Below are positions 8,760 to 16,863 of a stretch of DNA of 40,252 bases, one piece after another. The notes under the pieces were generated by a model. It did not search any database. It was not told the DNA's origin and was given only the letters and a program-made list of their open reading frames with translations. Position numbers and translations under genes: made by a program. The number at the start of each line of letters is the position of its first letter. Position 1 is the stretch's first letter. Source of the stretch: Cloacimonetes bacterium SCGC AAA252-N17 (GTDB lineage: Bacteria > Cloacimonadota > Cloacimonadia > JGIOTU-2); assembly GCA_000404785.1 (NCBI GenBank), contig ASNI01000021.1, forward strand, positions 1 to 40,252. Reading direction: 5' to 3'.

Positions 8760-9059
8760 TCATGCTCTCTAGTTTCAACAGACCCTGAGATAAATCCCGA
8801 TATGTTTAATCTCTCTCATTTCCCCAATCCCATTAACACAAATGCAATTATACATTATTCTCTTAAACAAGAAGAACCAGTTAGTTTAGAAGTTTATAAT
8901 ATCAAAGGGCAGTTAGTGGAGACATTATTCGAAGGGAGCAAACAAGCGGGAGATCATACGCTTGAATGGGATTGCCATAATGTACCATCCGGGGTATATT
9001 TCCTGAAAATGAAAGCAGGTAGCGAAGAGAGCATTAGGAAACTGATCTTGCTGAGATAA
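8760..9059 (+). pseudogene. C-terminal sorting-tail remnant of a large secreted protein
   Basis: About 95 residues: FNLSHFPNPINTNAIIHYSL followed by VSLEVYNIKGQLVETLFEG, WDCHNVPSGVYFLKMKAG and a final KLILLR. This is the FlgD-Ig/type-A C-terminal secretion domain found at the end of big exported proteins in Bacteroidota, Cloacimonadota and relatives. No signal peptide or passenger remains upstream, and the ATPase module abuts it. It is best read as a 3' fragment left by a deletion or insertion rather than a working gene. Confidence 0.8.
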
Positions 9060-9196
9060 GGTTTTTTAATATTTTAAACCTTGCGAATTACTTGTCACAA
9101 GCTCTTCTCCCAGTTTTCTCCAGATAAATAATGATACACCAAAGCAGACTTATGACAAGATAATTCGTGTTTCCATACCGACAGGATAAACCCGTC

Positions 9197-9326
9197 TCTA
9201 CACCTTTTCCTCTAGCTACTAAGCCCCAGTTTACCAAGGCGTAATGCAATGAAGACTGGCTTGGTAGACCATAAATATAAGACAAAAAACCATATCATTC
9301 CTGACCTGATCAGGAATCCTCGTTCC
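9197..9326 (-). repeat. Long inverted repeat, left arm part 1
   Basis: The reverse complement of these 130 bases matches 40123-40252 with a single difference (GATATGG versus GACATGG). The match continues to the last base of the window, so the true repeat is longer. It contains an internal palindrome (ATTCCTGACCTGATCAGGAAT) and a GGCGTAATGCAATGAAGAC segment that also occurs, in variant form, at 25639 and 36813. A 65-codon open frame across it is not credible as a gene. Confidence 0.9.
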
Positions 9327-9517
9327 CTACTCACTTAATTCTATAATTCTGCTATATTTTGGCAAAATAATTTCATCTAATTCTGTGAAGCCTTTATTGA
9401 TAAGTGTTTATACCATTTAAATTTTATCCCAACTTTTTATATATTATTTTTTATCTTTCTCTGTGCTCTCTGTGTTCTCTGTGGCGAATTCTTTTTGGTT
9501 TCGGTTTATCCGAGTTA
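9327..9517. repeat. ~190-bp segment splitting the inverted repeat, with CTCTGTG motif
   Basis: In the copy at the window end the two halves of the repeat are contiguous (40064-40119 joins 40123 onward). Here they are separated by this AT-rich stretch, which ends with the dispersed TCTCTGTGCTCTCTGTG repeat (9458-9485). It is therefore either an insertion here or a deletion there. There is no gene in it. Confidence 0.55.
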
Positions 9518-9573
9518 GGATTCCTTAATTACATTAATATTTAAAATTGTAGGCAAACTTCTTGACAGGATAA
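9518..9573 (-). repeat. Long inverted repeat, left arm part 2
   Basis: The reverse complement matches 40064-40119 almost perfectly, including TTATCCTGTCAAGAAGTTTG. The sequence CTTGACAGGATAA has a consensus -35 hexamer (TTGACA), so the repeat may carry an outward promoter; no clear -10 is visible. Confidence 0.8.
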
Positions 9574-9610
9574 TAATCGATTACTCAAAAAGAAATGCAA
9601 ATAAAATTAT

Positions 9611-9870
9611 TATGAAAACAGAAGAAATAAGGCAACTATTCACACATTACGTCATAGTTCTACCACTCATTTGCTAGAACATGGAACTGATCTTAGATAT
9701 GTCCAACACCTTCTGGGATATAAGAATTCAAAAATCCCGATACATTTTTTCAAAACTGCGGGGCAGGCAATCGAAATTATAACAACATAATATAGAATGC
9801 AAAAAAAAATTGTGAGTCCGTTAGATAATTTGGAATTAAGTAATACATTTATAGGAAATAAAATAATTTG
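9611..9870 (+). pseudogene. Tyrosine recombinase/integrase remnant (dead)
   Basis: Read in frame from about 9611, the sequence encodes KATIHTLRHSSTTHLLEHG and then TDLRYVQHLLGYKNSK, stopping at 9788. This is the HxLRH catalytic box plus the following helices of a tyrosine recombinase (IntI/Xer superfamily). The region that should hold the nucleophilic Tyr (TTEIYTH in relatives) reads KIPIHFF, so the Tyr is lost. A downstream frame carries KIVSPLDNLEL (to TGA near 9870), the usual tail of this group in Bacteroidota and Spirochaetes. The N-terminal two thirds are missing. It sits immediately before two cassette-like genes, hence a likely inactivated integron integrase; an ordinary phage integrase is the alternative. 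Confidence 0.75.
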
Positions 9871-9958
9871 ATAAATCTAAAACTAAAATTCACGCAATAT
9901 TTTGCAGATATAAACAAAATAAGCAGTATTAACGTAATAGGTATTCGTGGATACAAAT

Positions 9959-9965
9959 GTTAGTG
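9959..9965 (+). other. Possible attI-like core site (GTTAGTG)
   Basis: GTTAGTG upstream of the DUF3795 gene repeats exactly at 11251 in the second attC-like hairpin, and resembles the integron core GTTRRRY. It would mark the left edge of the first cassette. A single 7-mer is weak evidence on its own. Confidence 0.3.
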
Positions 9966-9996
9966 GAAATTGCCTTAAAACAGAGAGGAGATAAAA

Positions 9997-10452
9997 ATGG
10001 ATTATGATGGAGAAAAGAAACGGTTTATGTCGTTCTGTGGTTCGTATTGTCATACTTGTGATTGGTTCACAGGAAAGATAAGAAAAACATTTCAATCAGC
10101 GTTGGATATGATAGAAGGATATGGATTTAGGCGGCTTCTTGAGAAAAAAATCGACATAGAAAATTTGAAAAAAGGTTTGAAAATTCTATCGAACTCAGGA
10201 ATATGTTCAGGTTGCAAAACAGAGATAGCCAAAAATCCTAAAGAAGATAGATGTAAAATTCGACAATGTTGTTCGCAAAAGGGTTACAACTTATGCATTG
10301 AATGTGCTGATTTTCCATGCGGTTTGTTAAAAAGTAATCCTGGAGTTATAAAATTTCATTGCATTGAAAACTTAATGGAAATTAAAGAAAAAGGTATTGA
10401 AAACTGGATTAATAAGCAATGGAAAGATTTTGTGAAGGAGGCGAAAGAATGA
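9997..10452 (+). CDS. DUF3795 Cys-rich protein (cassette-like gene)
   Basis: 151 residues with the DUF3795 cysteine pattern: CGSYCHTCDWF near the start, CSGCKTE in the middle, then CKIRQCCSQKGYNLCIECADFPC. These probably bind zinc or a metal cluster; the function of the family is unknown. The ATG follows a strong AGAGGAG ribosome binding site. The gene lies alone between a GTTAGTG core and an attC-like hairpin, the arrangement of an integron cassette. DUF3795 genes are common cassette and accessory-region cargo. Confidence 0.8.
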   Translation: MDYDGEKKRFMSFCGSYCHTCDWFTGKIRKTFQSALDMIEGYGFRRLLEKKIDIENLKKGLKILSNSGICSGCKTEIAKNPKEDRCKIRQCCSQKGYNLCIECADFPCGLLKSNPGVIKFHCIENLMEIKEKGIENWINKQWKDFVKEAKE

Positions 10453-10468
10453 TGTTGAAGGCAAATTC

Positions 10469-10539
10469 CGCTAAAAGCGTGTTTGCGCTTCGCTCACACG
10501 AATGCCTTTGGCACTTTGCAAACACACAGGATGTTACAC
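10469..10539 (+). repeat. attC-like hairpin 1
   Basis: It begins GCTAAAA and ends GTTACAC, with inner arms GTGTTTGC (about 10479-10486) and GCAAACAC (about 10519-10526) that are perfectly complementary. The total length is about 71 bp with a ~30-nt central loop. The inner arm (GTTTGCG / GCAAAC) is shared with the second hairpin at 11184. The outer 7-mers deviate from the RYYYAAC/GTTRRRY consensus, so it may be degenerate. It follows the DUF3795 gene, as an attC would. Confidence 0.5.
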
Positions 10540-10580
10540 GAAAGCAAATGAATTTCAAAGCAAGATAGGAGGGTGTAAAT

Positions 10581-11165
10581 ATGAAAATCGAAGATATATT
10601 TAGCAATATTCCAATATTATATACCAAGTCTTTGATTTTAAAAAAGATGACCTTAAAAGATGCAGAGGATTTGTTTGAATATGCCTCAGATCCTGAAGTA
10701 ACAAAATATGTTACTTGGGCGCCTCATAAATCTATAGATGATTCAATAGACTTTCTTAAATCTGTGCTTCGTAGATATGAGAATAACGAGGTGAGCGAAT
10801 GGGGAATAGTTTATAAAGAAAATAATAAATTTATTGGCACCTGTGGTTATGTTTTATGGGTGCCAGTACATTCTCTTGCAGAAATTGCTTTTGCTTTGTC
10901 TAGGGAGTATTGGGGAAAAGGGCTCATGACAGAGGCGGTAAAGGAAGTAATTAAGTATGGGTTTGAAAAGATGAATTTGAATAGGATTTATGCGAAATGT
11001 TTTGTGGAGAATATAGGTTCTCAAAAGGTTTTAGAAAAAGTAGGAATGAAATTTGAAGGTATTCTAAGGGAACAGATGTTCATTAAGAGTAAATTCAGTG
11101 ATATGAAGATATATTCCATATTGAGCAAAGAATATCATGAACAAAGTTTTGAGAGTAAGGAATAA
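10581..11165 (+). CDS. GNAT-family N-acetyltransferase (RimJ/RimL type)
   Basis: Transfers an acetyl group from acetyl-CoA to an amine or protein N-terminus; the target is unknown. LILKKMTLKDAEDLFEYASDPEVTKYVTW is the typical RimJ/L start. The acetyl-CoA loop region is EIAFALSREYWGKGLMTEAVKEV (Q/RxxGxG/A-like REYWGKG). The C-terminal NIGSQKVLEKVGMKFEGILRE is standard. The 194 residues are complete. AGGAGGGT precedes the ATG. It is flanked by two attC-like hairpins, and GNATs are among the commonest integron cassette genes, so this is probably cassette two. Confidence 0.88.
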   Translation: MKIEDIFSNIPILYTKSLILKKMTLKDAEDLFEYASDPEVTKYVTWAPHKSIDDSIDFLKSVLRRYENNEVSEWGIVYKENNKFIGTCGYVLWVPVHSLAEIAFALSREYWGKGLMTEAVKEVIKYGFEKMNLNRIYAKCFVENIGSQKVLEKVGMKFEGILREQMFIKSKFSDMKIYSILSKEYHEQSFESKE

Positions 11166-11183
11166 ATCCCTATTGTTGCCTTC

Positions 11184-11257
11184 GCCTAACTTCGGGTTTG
11201 CGACGCTTCGCTAAATCCTTCAGCTGACGGACTTCACAAACACGCAAACCGTTAGTG
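11184..11257 (+). repeat. attC-like hairpin 2
   Basis: It opens with GCCTAAC (exact match to the RYYYAAC core) and closes with GTTAGTG. CTAAC pairs with GTTAG, and the inner arms GGTTTGCG (11195-11202) and CGCAAACC (11243-11250) are perfectly complementary, leaving a ~40-nt loop. The 4-nt TTCG present only on the left side gives the asymmetry expected of attC. The second core matches GTTRRRY only partly. It follows the GNAT gene. Confidence 0.55.
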
Positions 11258-11289
11258 AAAATTAAAATTAATAAATATGTGAGGTGAAA

Positions 11290-12411
11290 ATGGTAAAAAT
11301 TAATTATCCTTTTACTGCAATTGTCGGACAGGAAGAACTGCTTCTCGGAATTATCCTGAATATCATCAATCCCAAGTTGGGCGGATTGCTGATCAAAGGT
11401 GTCAAAGGTTCGGGGAAAAGCACAGCAGTTTATTCTATGACAGATATCATCCCGGGAATTGATGTTTTAAAGGACTGTAAATTCAATTGTAATCCGGAAA
11501 AACCGGAATATTGGTGTGAAGATTGCCGGAAAAAATATTCTGAAGAAAAAAAGGAAATTATATCCAAAGAAGTCGTGAATGTTCCGGTTCCGTTGAGCAT
11601 TACAGAAGACAGACTTCTGGGAAATGTCGATGTCGAACTGCTTTTAAAGGAAGGAAAACATCGTTTTATTCCGGGAATTCTGGCAAAAGCACATCGTCAA
11701 ATTCTTTATATCGATGAAGTGAATCTGCTTCCGGATCATATTGTCGATGATATTCTCGATGTTTCGGCAATGGGTTGGAATCGCATCGAACGAGAAGGAT
11801 TTTCCATTTCTCATCCATCAGAATTTCTCTTGATCGGAACGATGAACCCAGAAGAAGGTGAATTACGACCACAAATATTGGATCGATTCCCACTCTCGGT
11901 TATGCTCGATTCAGTAACAGATGAAATTCTTAGAAAAGAAATAATTAACCGCAATCTAGCTTATGAAAAGGATCCTGCAAAATTCAGAGAACAATTTCAA
12001 CAAGAAACGGAAAATCTGAAAAATTTTATCAATATCAGCAGAACACTTCTGGATGAGATCGAAGTGAAATCGGAATTTTATGATATTGTCGTGAAATTCT
12101 GTGCAAACAATAAAGTCGATGGACATCGAGCAGATATTGGGATCATCAAAACAGCCAGAACTCATGCTGCTTTCGAGATGAAAAAACATGTTGAACTACG
12201 TCATATCAAACAAGCAGCGAAATTCGTTCTCGGACATCGAACACGGGAAGGCGGACTTTCCAAACCTTTGACAAAAGTGGAAATAGACGAGTTTTTCGCA
12301 AATATCAAAGAAGAGAAATATCCAAAAAAAACAGAGAATAAAACCGCCGAAATAAATAAAAATATCAATCTATTTTCCGAAGGAGGTTTGATCCAACAGG
12401 AAAAAAAATGA
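11290..12411 (+). CDS. Magnesium/cobalt-chelatase-type AAA+ subunit I (BchI/ChlI)
   Basis: AAA+ ATPase of the chelatase class that powers metal insertion into a tetrapyrrole with a D (VWA) and an H subunit. It has Walker A GVKGSGKS (37-44), a Cys pattern at 63, 67, 76 and 79 (CKFNC...CEDC) seen in many BchI homologues, Walker B ILYIDEVNLLPDHI, and GTMNPEEGELRPQILDRF (sensor and arginine finger). The ATG at 11290 follows GAGGTG; a GTG at 11284 lies inside that site. The 373-residue protein looks complete. Its last codons overlap the D-subunit gene by ATGA. With the D subunit broken and no H subunit visible, its present role is doubtful. Confidence 0.88.
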   Translation: MVKINYPFTAIVGQEELLLGIILNIINPKLGGLLIKGVKGSGKSTAVYSMTDIIPGIDVLKDCKFNCNPEKPEYWCEDCRKKYSEEKKEIISKEVVNVPVPLSITEDRLLGNVDVELLLKEGKHRFIPGILAKAHRQILYIDEVNLLPDHIVDDILDVSAMGWNRIEREGFSISHPSEFLLIGTMNPEEGELRPQILDRFPLSVMLDSVTDEILRKEIINRNLAYEKDPAKFREQFQQETENLKNFINISRTLLDEIEVKSEFYDIVVKFCANNKVDGHRADIGIIKTARTHAAFEMKKHVELRHIKQAAKFVLGHRTREGGLSKPLTKVEIDEFFANIKEEKYPKKTENKTAEINKNINLFSEGGLIQQEKK

Positions 12412-13346
12412 TTCGGGCTTTGAGTGATGTTGTACATTGGCTCGAATCTCAAAGCCCTGAAAATTTAGAGTCCGATATTCCCAAACTTCCGGTTAGGTTT
12501 GCTGAAGAAGAGGAATTGACCAAAGAACAAATTATTCTCTTGAAAGAAATGATCAAGATGTTCGATAGGTATCACGATTCCAAAATGAGTTTACAATATC
12601 TGAAAGGAATTCTTAATCTCTTATCCAATCCTGACTCAGAAATTATAATTCCACCATCAGAGCGAGGAGCAGGTAAATCATTATTCCTCTTTGAAGAAAA
12701 AATGTCGGTCCGACAGATAATTGAACTCATACTGGGATTAGTTAAGCTTAGAAATATAAAAACGGATCCAAAATATCTTCCTAAGTACAGAACAATTATC
12801 AAAAAAAATATTTTAAAAAAGGAAGCTGAAACAAAATTTTCTATCGATGCAAAAGCTCTACAGAAAGTGCGGATGAATTTTGCCAAAAGAGAGAAAACAA
12901 AACATTCGGTTAGAGGAAAGAACAATCTTTCTTTCGATAAAGGTAGAATTATCAGGTTTTCCAAAGAGCGATCAGGGAATATCGCATTCACACCAACGAT
13001 ATTCAATGCCATCCAAAACGGGAATTATTCTTTGCAGGAAAGAAAATTCAATATTCAGACAAAAAATTTTCTTTATCCGAAATATGAAGAAAGTGTTATT
13101 TATAATATATCTGAAATTGTATTTTGTATCAAGAAGAAATTCCTTCCATTTTTTTATAGCCATATCTCGAGCAGGAGGATTTGCCATATGATGAACTTCA
13201 TCATTAAGCACAAGGGTTCTCTCACCTTTTCCCCCAAGACTATCTTCTATAGCAGATTTGGTTCGTTTATAAGTTGCATGTATGTTTTCTATGCAAATAT
13301 CACCTTTTCTTATTGTTTGTGTGGCATTAATTATTCGTGGATTTAG
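12408..13346 (+). pseudogene. Chelatase D subunit, VWA domain lost (truncated at about 13.1 kb)
   Basis: Starts at an ATGA overlap with subunit I. Residues 1 to about 235 are chelatase-D-like linker, including KGRIIRFSKERSGNIAFTPTI and FNIQTKNFLYPKYEES, which correspond to the GRY-R-----IAFDATIRAA and D--K-E blocks just before the VWA domain. Beyond VIYN (about 13.1 kb) the frame only reads the antisense of the res gene and carries no VWA (no DxSxS). The gene has therefore lost its 3' half at the same point at which res has lost its own. Open frame to 13346 is accidental. Confidence 0.75.
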
Positions 13347-13841
13347 AATCTTTGCAGAATCAGGCAGTAAATCCTTTAGAATTCCATCTGCTGATAATGA
13401 ACGAAATTTTTCTGTAAGGCCTGTCTCTATTGTGTTTGATGGGCAAAGAACTAATACTTGGTCAACAACTCCTTCTGCAAGCATAATTCGGGCAATTCCA
13501 TAAAGAACATAACTTTTCCCGGTAGCAGTTGCTAAGTCAATAGTGCAATAAAGTTTATCAGGTAATTGTAAGTATTTGTAGAAATCTTCTAAAGAGTCAT
13601 ATCTTTCCTGAAGAACTGGATTCTGATGGTAATTCTCTTCTGCTAATTCTTTAAGATTATTATATTGGCATCCCAGAAGAAAACGCAAGGTCACCCTTAT
13701 GGCCTCTTTTTGATATTCCCTCTCTCCGCAAAGTGCATCAAGAAATGCTTCATACTTATTAATATCAAATTTGTTTGGATCAATATTTGGAGAAACCTTG
13801 AGAACGAGGTCTTGATTTTTGAAGACTTTTTTATCAAGCAT
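12972..13841 (-). pseudogene. Type III restriction enzyme Res subunit, truncated N-terminal part
   Basis: A DEAD/DEAH helicase-restriction subunit. It has Walker A TATGKSYVLYG, then LVLCPSNTIETGL (motif Ia), RKGDICIENIHATYKRTKSAIED and the DExH motif LNDEVHHMA. The homology ends at KYNFRYIINNT (about 13.1 kb), where GTPY (motif III) should follow; all later helicase motifs and the PD-(D/E)XK nuclease domain are missing. The tail to 12972 is antisense to the chelatase gene. ATG 13841 lies 4 nt after the upstream stop with GGGGAG in place; a TTG at 13859 is less likely. Cleavage activity should be lost, so the Mod protein would act as an orphan methylase. Confidence 0.8.
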
Positions 13842-13845
13842 AACT

Positions 13846-14871
13846 TTATTTCTCCCCAAACCAAAGTTTAGCTATAACAGTAATAAATAGTGTTATCAAC
13901 GATATCCCAGTGAAAGCTTCTGCTATATAGATAATCTTAAAGAAAACCCCTAGAGTTTGCAGATAATTGGTACTTGCACCAAAGGTGAAAAAAGCACCTG
14001 CACTTAATATAAGTCCTTCAGCAGTTCCTATCTTAACCACAAAAATTGAGGAATAAAAAAGAAACATTACCAGCATACTCAGTAGAGTGCGAATTGGCTT
14101 AATGCCATAACCTGCAATTAATTCAAGAAAATAGCCTAAAATTTTTTCTCGTAAATTCTTTGCGTTATGGCGTGTAATACATTGTTTTTGTTTGAAAAAA
14201 TATTGTCTGGATTGCTTAAAGACATTGCCTGCAACGTAATTTTCTTTAATTCCCTTGTATATCTCTGCAAGTTCAGACTTATTGAGTACTATCGTGCTTG
14301 AGGTCAAGGGTTCATTTATTGGGTTTTCTATAGAAGTTGTCTCATCAAATCTACAGTCGAAAAACAGCCTCTCAATATAAAAACATTTCTTAAATTTTGA
14401 ATCTCTGAAGTCGCAGTTAGTCATCTTGTCGCCCTCAATAAAATCACAATTTATAAATTTAATTTTCTCCAAGCTAGCACCATAAAAACTCGTACATAAA
14501 AAAATACAATTAATGAATTCGCAGTTATACATCTTTATAAAGTTAAAAGTGGTATTGAGGAAAACTGCGTTTTTCAATTTTGAATGATAGAATTTGGCAT
14601 AAGAAAAATTTATTCCTTCAAAATTGTCACTCGCGGGAAAATTTATATCTTCTTTAAAAATATCTATTCCCTTCAAGTCACACATATTCTCTAAGAACCC
14701 TAGTTTCCCTTGTTCAAAGTCCCTCTGTAGAAAGTCTTCTCCTGCTCCATTCCTAATCATCTCAAGAACTTTATCTCGAAGACGTTGACCATCAGTATCG
14801 TTCCATCGATCCCGATATATATTTAACTCTTTTGTATTGAATTGTGGTAGTAAATGTATTGGCGTAAACAT
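13846..14871 (-). CDS. Pentapeptide-repeat protein with C-terminal two-helix ion-channel-like domain
   Basis: 341 residues. Roughly 80-195 are pentapeptide-type repeats with F/L every fifth residue (NFEGINFSYAKFYHSKLKNAVF, CEFINCIFLCTSFYGASLEKIKF). The last ~100 residues hold two transmembrane helices (LLSMLVMFLFYSSIFVV and IYIAEAFTGISLITLFITVIA). Between them is a re-entrant-like segment AGAFFTFGAST, which has the layout of the Ion_trans_2 pore, but the filter TVGYGD is replaced by TFGAST. It starts 3 nt after the mod stop with AAGGA upstream, and ends 4 nt before res, so it is coded as part of the type III operon. It could be a membrane effector or an accessory; no function is known. Confidence 0.75.
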   Translation of the reverse strand: MFTPIHLLPQFNTKELNIYRDRWNDTDGQRLRDKVLEMIRNGAGEDFLQRDFEQGKLGFLENMCDLKGIDIFKEDINFPASDNFEGINFSYAKFYHSKLKNAVFLNTTFNFIKMYNCEFINCIFLCTSFYGASLEKIKFINCDFIEGDKMTNCDFRDSKFKKCFYIERLFFDCRFDETTSIENPINEPLTSSTIVLNKSELAEIYKGIKENYVAGNVFKQSRQYFFKQKQCITRHNAKNLREKILGYFLELIAGYGIKPIRTLLSMLVMFLFYSSIFVVKIGTAEGLILSAGAFFTFGASTNYLQTLGVFFKIIYIAEAFTGISLITLFITVIAKLWFGEK

Positions 14872-14874
14872 AGA

Positions 14875-16863
14875 TTAGTCCTTAAAATCCTTTAGACTTT
14901 TAACTTCCCTCTTCTCATTCCCAAAAATATCAATATAAATAATCATTATTTGATTAGTTATTTTATCCGTATCTAAACGAACTTCCCAGTCTTGTTTCTT
15001 AATATCTTCAGCATAAAATACATTATCAAAATCAAATACATTGCCATCATAATCATAATCTATCATAATCATTGAAAGTGTTTCTCTATTTTCAAACTTA
15101 AGCGGTTTCTTTGATAAAATAGTACTTGTGAATTTTATTATACTAATAATTGCTTTGTTAAAAAGTTCTTCATTGGATTTACTTATGAAATAGTCACATT
15201 CCACATCTGGGGTTCTTATAAAGTCAAAACCAACAGAATCTATTGTTGCATTTACATCTGCTTCACGAATTGGTTGTATGATATGAGTGAATCCTTTACG
15301 GTGAAGTTCATCAATTATGGAATAAGGAATTCTTAGAGCAAAATATTTTGTTTTTCCTTTCTCTATATAATCTTCAAAGAACATAACGCTTGCTGCTGGA
15401 ACAATAATAAAGAATTTATAACCTATTTTGTCTCCAAGAATTTTATGTAGGTCGTCAATAAAGCCTCTATCCAAAATCACATCTTTATGTTTTTTATAAT
15501 TGAATACCATTACATTATCTTCACCAAGATAACCGTCCAATTCTACTCCAGTAATTCTATGTTTTTCATCCCTGCATTGGAAAAGTTTAAGCACAAATTC
15601 TCTGTATTTTTCCCATAGTAATTCTTTTACCATTTTATAATCATAAAGACCAGCATTATAAATTGTAAAAGGTTTTGGTTTTAGTAGTTTTCCTTTATTT
15701 CCAATCTTTTCCTTAAGATTGAGTAACCTTTTTTGCATTGTGTAAATAGCAAGTTTTCCGCAGTCAACCATTATCCATCTTCTGCCAAGTTTTTCTGCCA
15801 CTGCTCCTGTTGTTCCTGAACCAGCAAAGATATCAAGGACAATGTCTCCAGGATTGGAGGAAGCTACGATTATCCGTTCAAGGAGTTGTTCAGAATTCTC
15901 TGTGGGATATTTCCATTTAAATGTATATCCAGGAATATCTGTCCAATTAGAATCAATGGATTCTGTATCAGTTGCTTCAATTTTATAAACGGGTCTTCCA
16001 GATTTATTTAATTTTATCTTTCCTTCTTTTTCCATTTTGTAAATTCTTTCTTGGCTAAAGGTCCAAACTCTTCCCATCGGTGGTACCATTTTTTTTCCTA
16101 AAATTATCCTTGGGACCCCAGTCGTTCTAGAGCCAGTCATAGAGTCCATTGAATGCCATCGAACTCCTCTTTTTTCGTTAATCTTTTTTCTAAACCCTTT
16201 AAAAATAAATTGTTTAGATTTTTTATAGTAAAATATTGAATCCGTAGCTGTGGGAAATCTATTAGCACCAAACCCCTTTTTACATATTCTATTGACTATG
16301 AGCTCATTCTGAAAATTATTTTTTTCAAATATTTCATCCATCACAGCCTTAATATAATGTCCAAAATGGTAATCTATTCTCACATAAATAGTTCCATCAT
16401 CAGCTAAAATTTCCCTCAAAAATACAAGTCGCTTTCTTAAGAATTCTATAAATTTAGCACCTTGAAGTTTTGCAGAATAAGCTGGAGCATTACCTTTAGC
16501 ATCATAAATATCTCCTGTGCCAAAAGGTGGATCAATATAAATTAGCCTTACTTTCCCTCTACCAGTATTTTTGTCATAAACCTCAGTGACATCCATTAAG
16601 GCTTTAAGAACTTGAAGATTATCACCAAATATAAGTTTATTAGTCCAACCGTCATTTCCGTTTCCAAAAGTTTTCACGGGTTGTAAAGGAACTGCCATAG
16701 TATCAGCAAGTATGTCTTCTTCTCGTTCTTTCCCTTCATAAGTTAATTCATACTCTTTTTTAGTTTCAAATGGGATTATATACCTGTAACTGTCTGGCAA
16801 TGGTTTACCTTCATTTAAGTATTTTGTAATAAATTCAATTTCTTCTTTGCTTAATTTATTCAT
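14875..16863 (-). CDS. Type III DNA methyltransferase (Mod), adenine-specific
   Basis: Modifies adenine N6 in the recognition site of a type III R-M system. Motif IV DPPF is at residues 111-114 and the AdoMet motif I, FAGSGTT, at about 343, in the beta-class order. The region between (about 170-330) is the target-recognition domain. The C-terminal ~300 residues are Mod-specific. The 662-residue length fits. ATG 16863 has GAGGAA upstream; the frame opens 7 codons earlier, inside the radC fragment, which is less likely. Its start overlaps the RadC stop by 8 nt. The Res partner downstream is truncated, so this enzyme probably now works alone, marking DNA only. Confidence 0.93.
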   Translation of the reverse strand: MNKLSKEEIEFITKYLNEGKPLPDSYRYIIPFETKKEYELTYEGKEREEDILADTMAVPLQPVKTFGNGNDGWTNKLIFGDNLQVLKALMDVTEVYDKNTGRGKVRLIYIDPPFGTGDIYDAKGNAPAYSAKLQGAKFIEFLRKRLVFLREILADDGTIYVRIDYHFGHYIKAVMDEIFEKNNFQNELIVNRICKKGFGANRFPTATDSIFYYKKSKQFIFKGFRKKINEKRGVRWHSMDSMTGSRTTGVPRIILGKKMVPPMGRVWTFSQERIYKMEKEGKIKLNKSGRPVYKIEATDTESIDSNWTDIPGYTFKWKYPTENSEQLLERIIVASSNPGDIVLDIFAGSGTTGAVAEKLGRRWIMVDCGKLAIYTMQKRLLNLKEKIGNKGKLLKPKPFTIYNAGLYDYKMVKELLWEKYREFVLKLFQCRDEKHRITGVELDGYLGEDNVMVFNYKKHKDVILDRGFIDDLHKILGDKIGYKFFIIVPAASVMFFEDYIEKGKTKYFALRIPYSIIDELHRKGFTHIIQPIREADVNATIDSVGFDFIRTPDVECDYFISKSNEELFNKAIISIIKFTSTILSKKPLKFENRETLSMIMIDYDYDGNVFDFDNVFYAEDIKKQDWEVRLDTDKITNQIMIIYIDIFGNEKREVKSLKDFKD

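Noticed and set aside
9088..9285. 65-codon minus-strand open frame (starting MSYIYGLPSQSS)
   Set aside because: It lies entirely in the non-coding long inverted repeat and its wording follows the repeat; no ribosome binding site or family resemblance.
11284..11289. GTG start for the chelatase I subunit
   Set aside because: That GTG forms part of the GAGGTG ribosome binding site; the ATG at 11290 is better placed.
13165..13346. Continuation of the chelatase D frame (FFYSHISSRRICHMM...)
   Set aside because: It is the antisense of the Res coding sequence (DEVHHMA region); not a real VWA domain.
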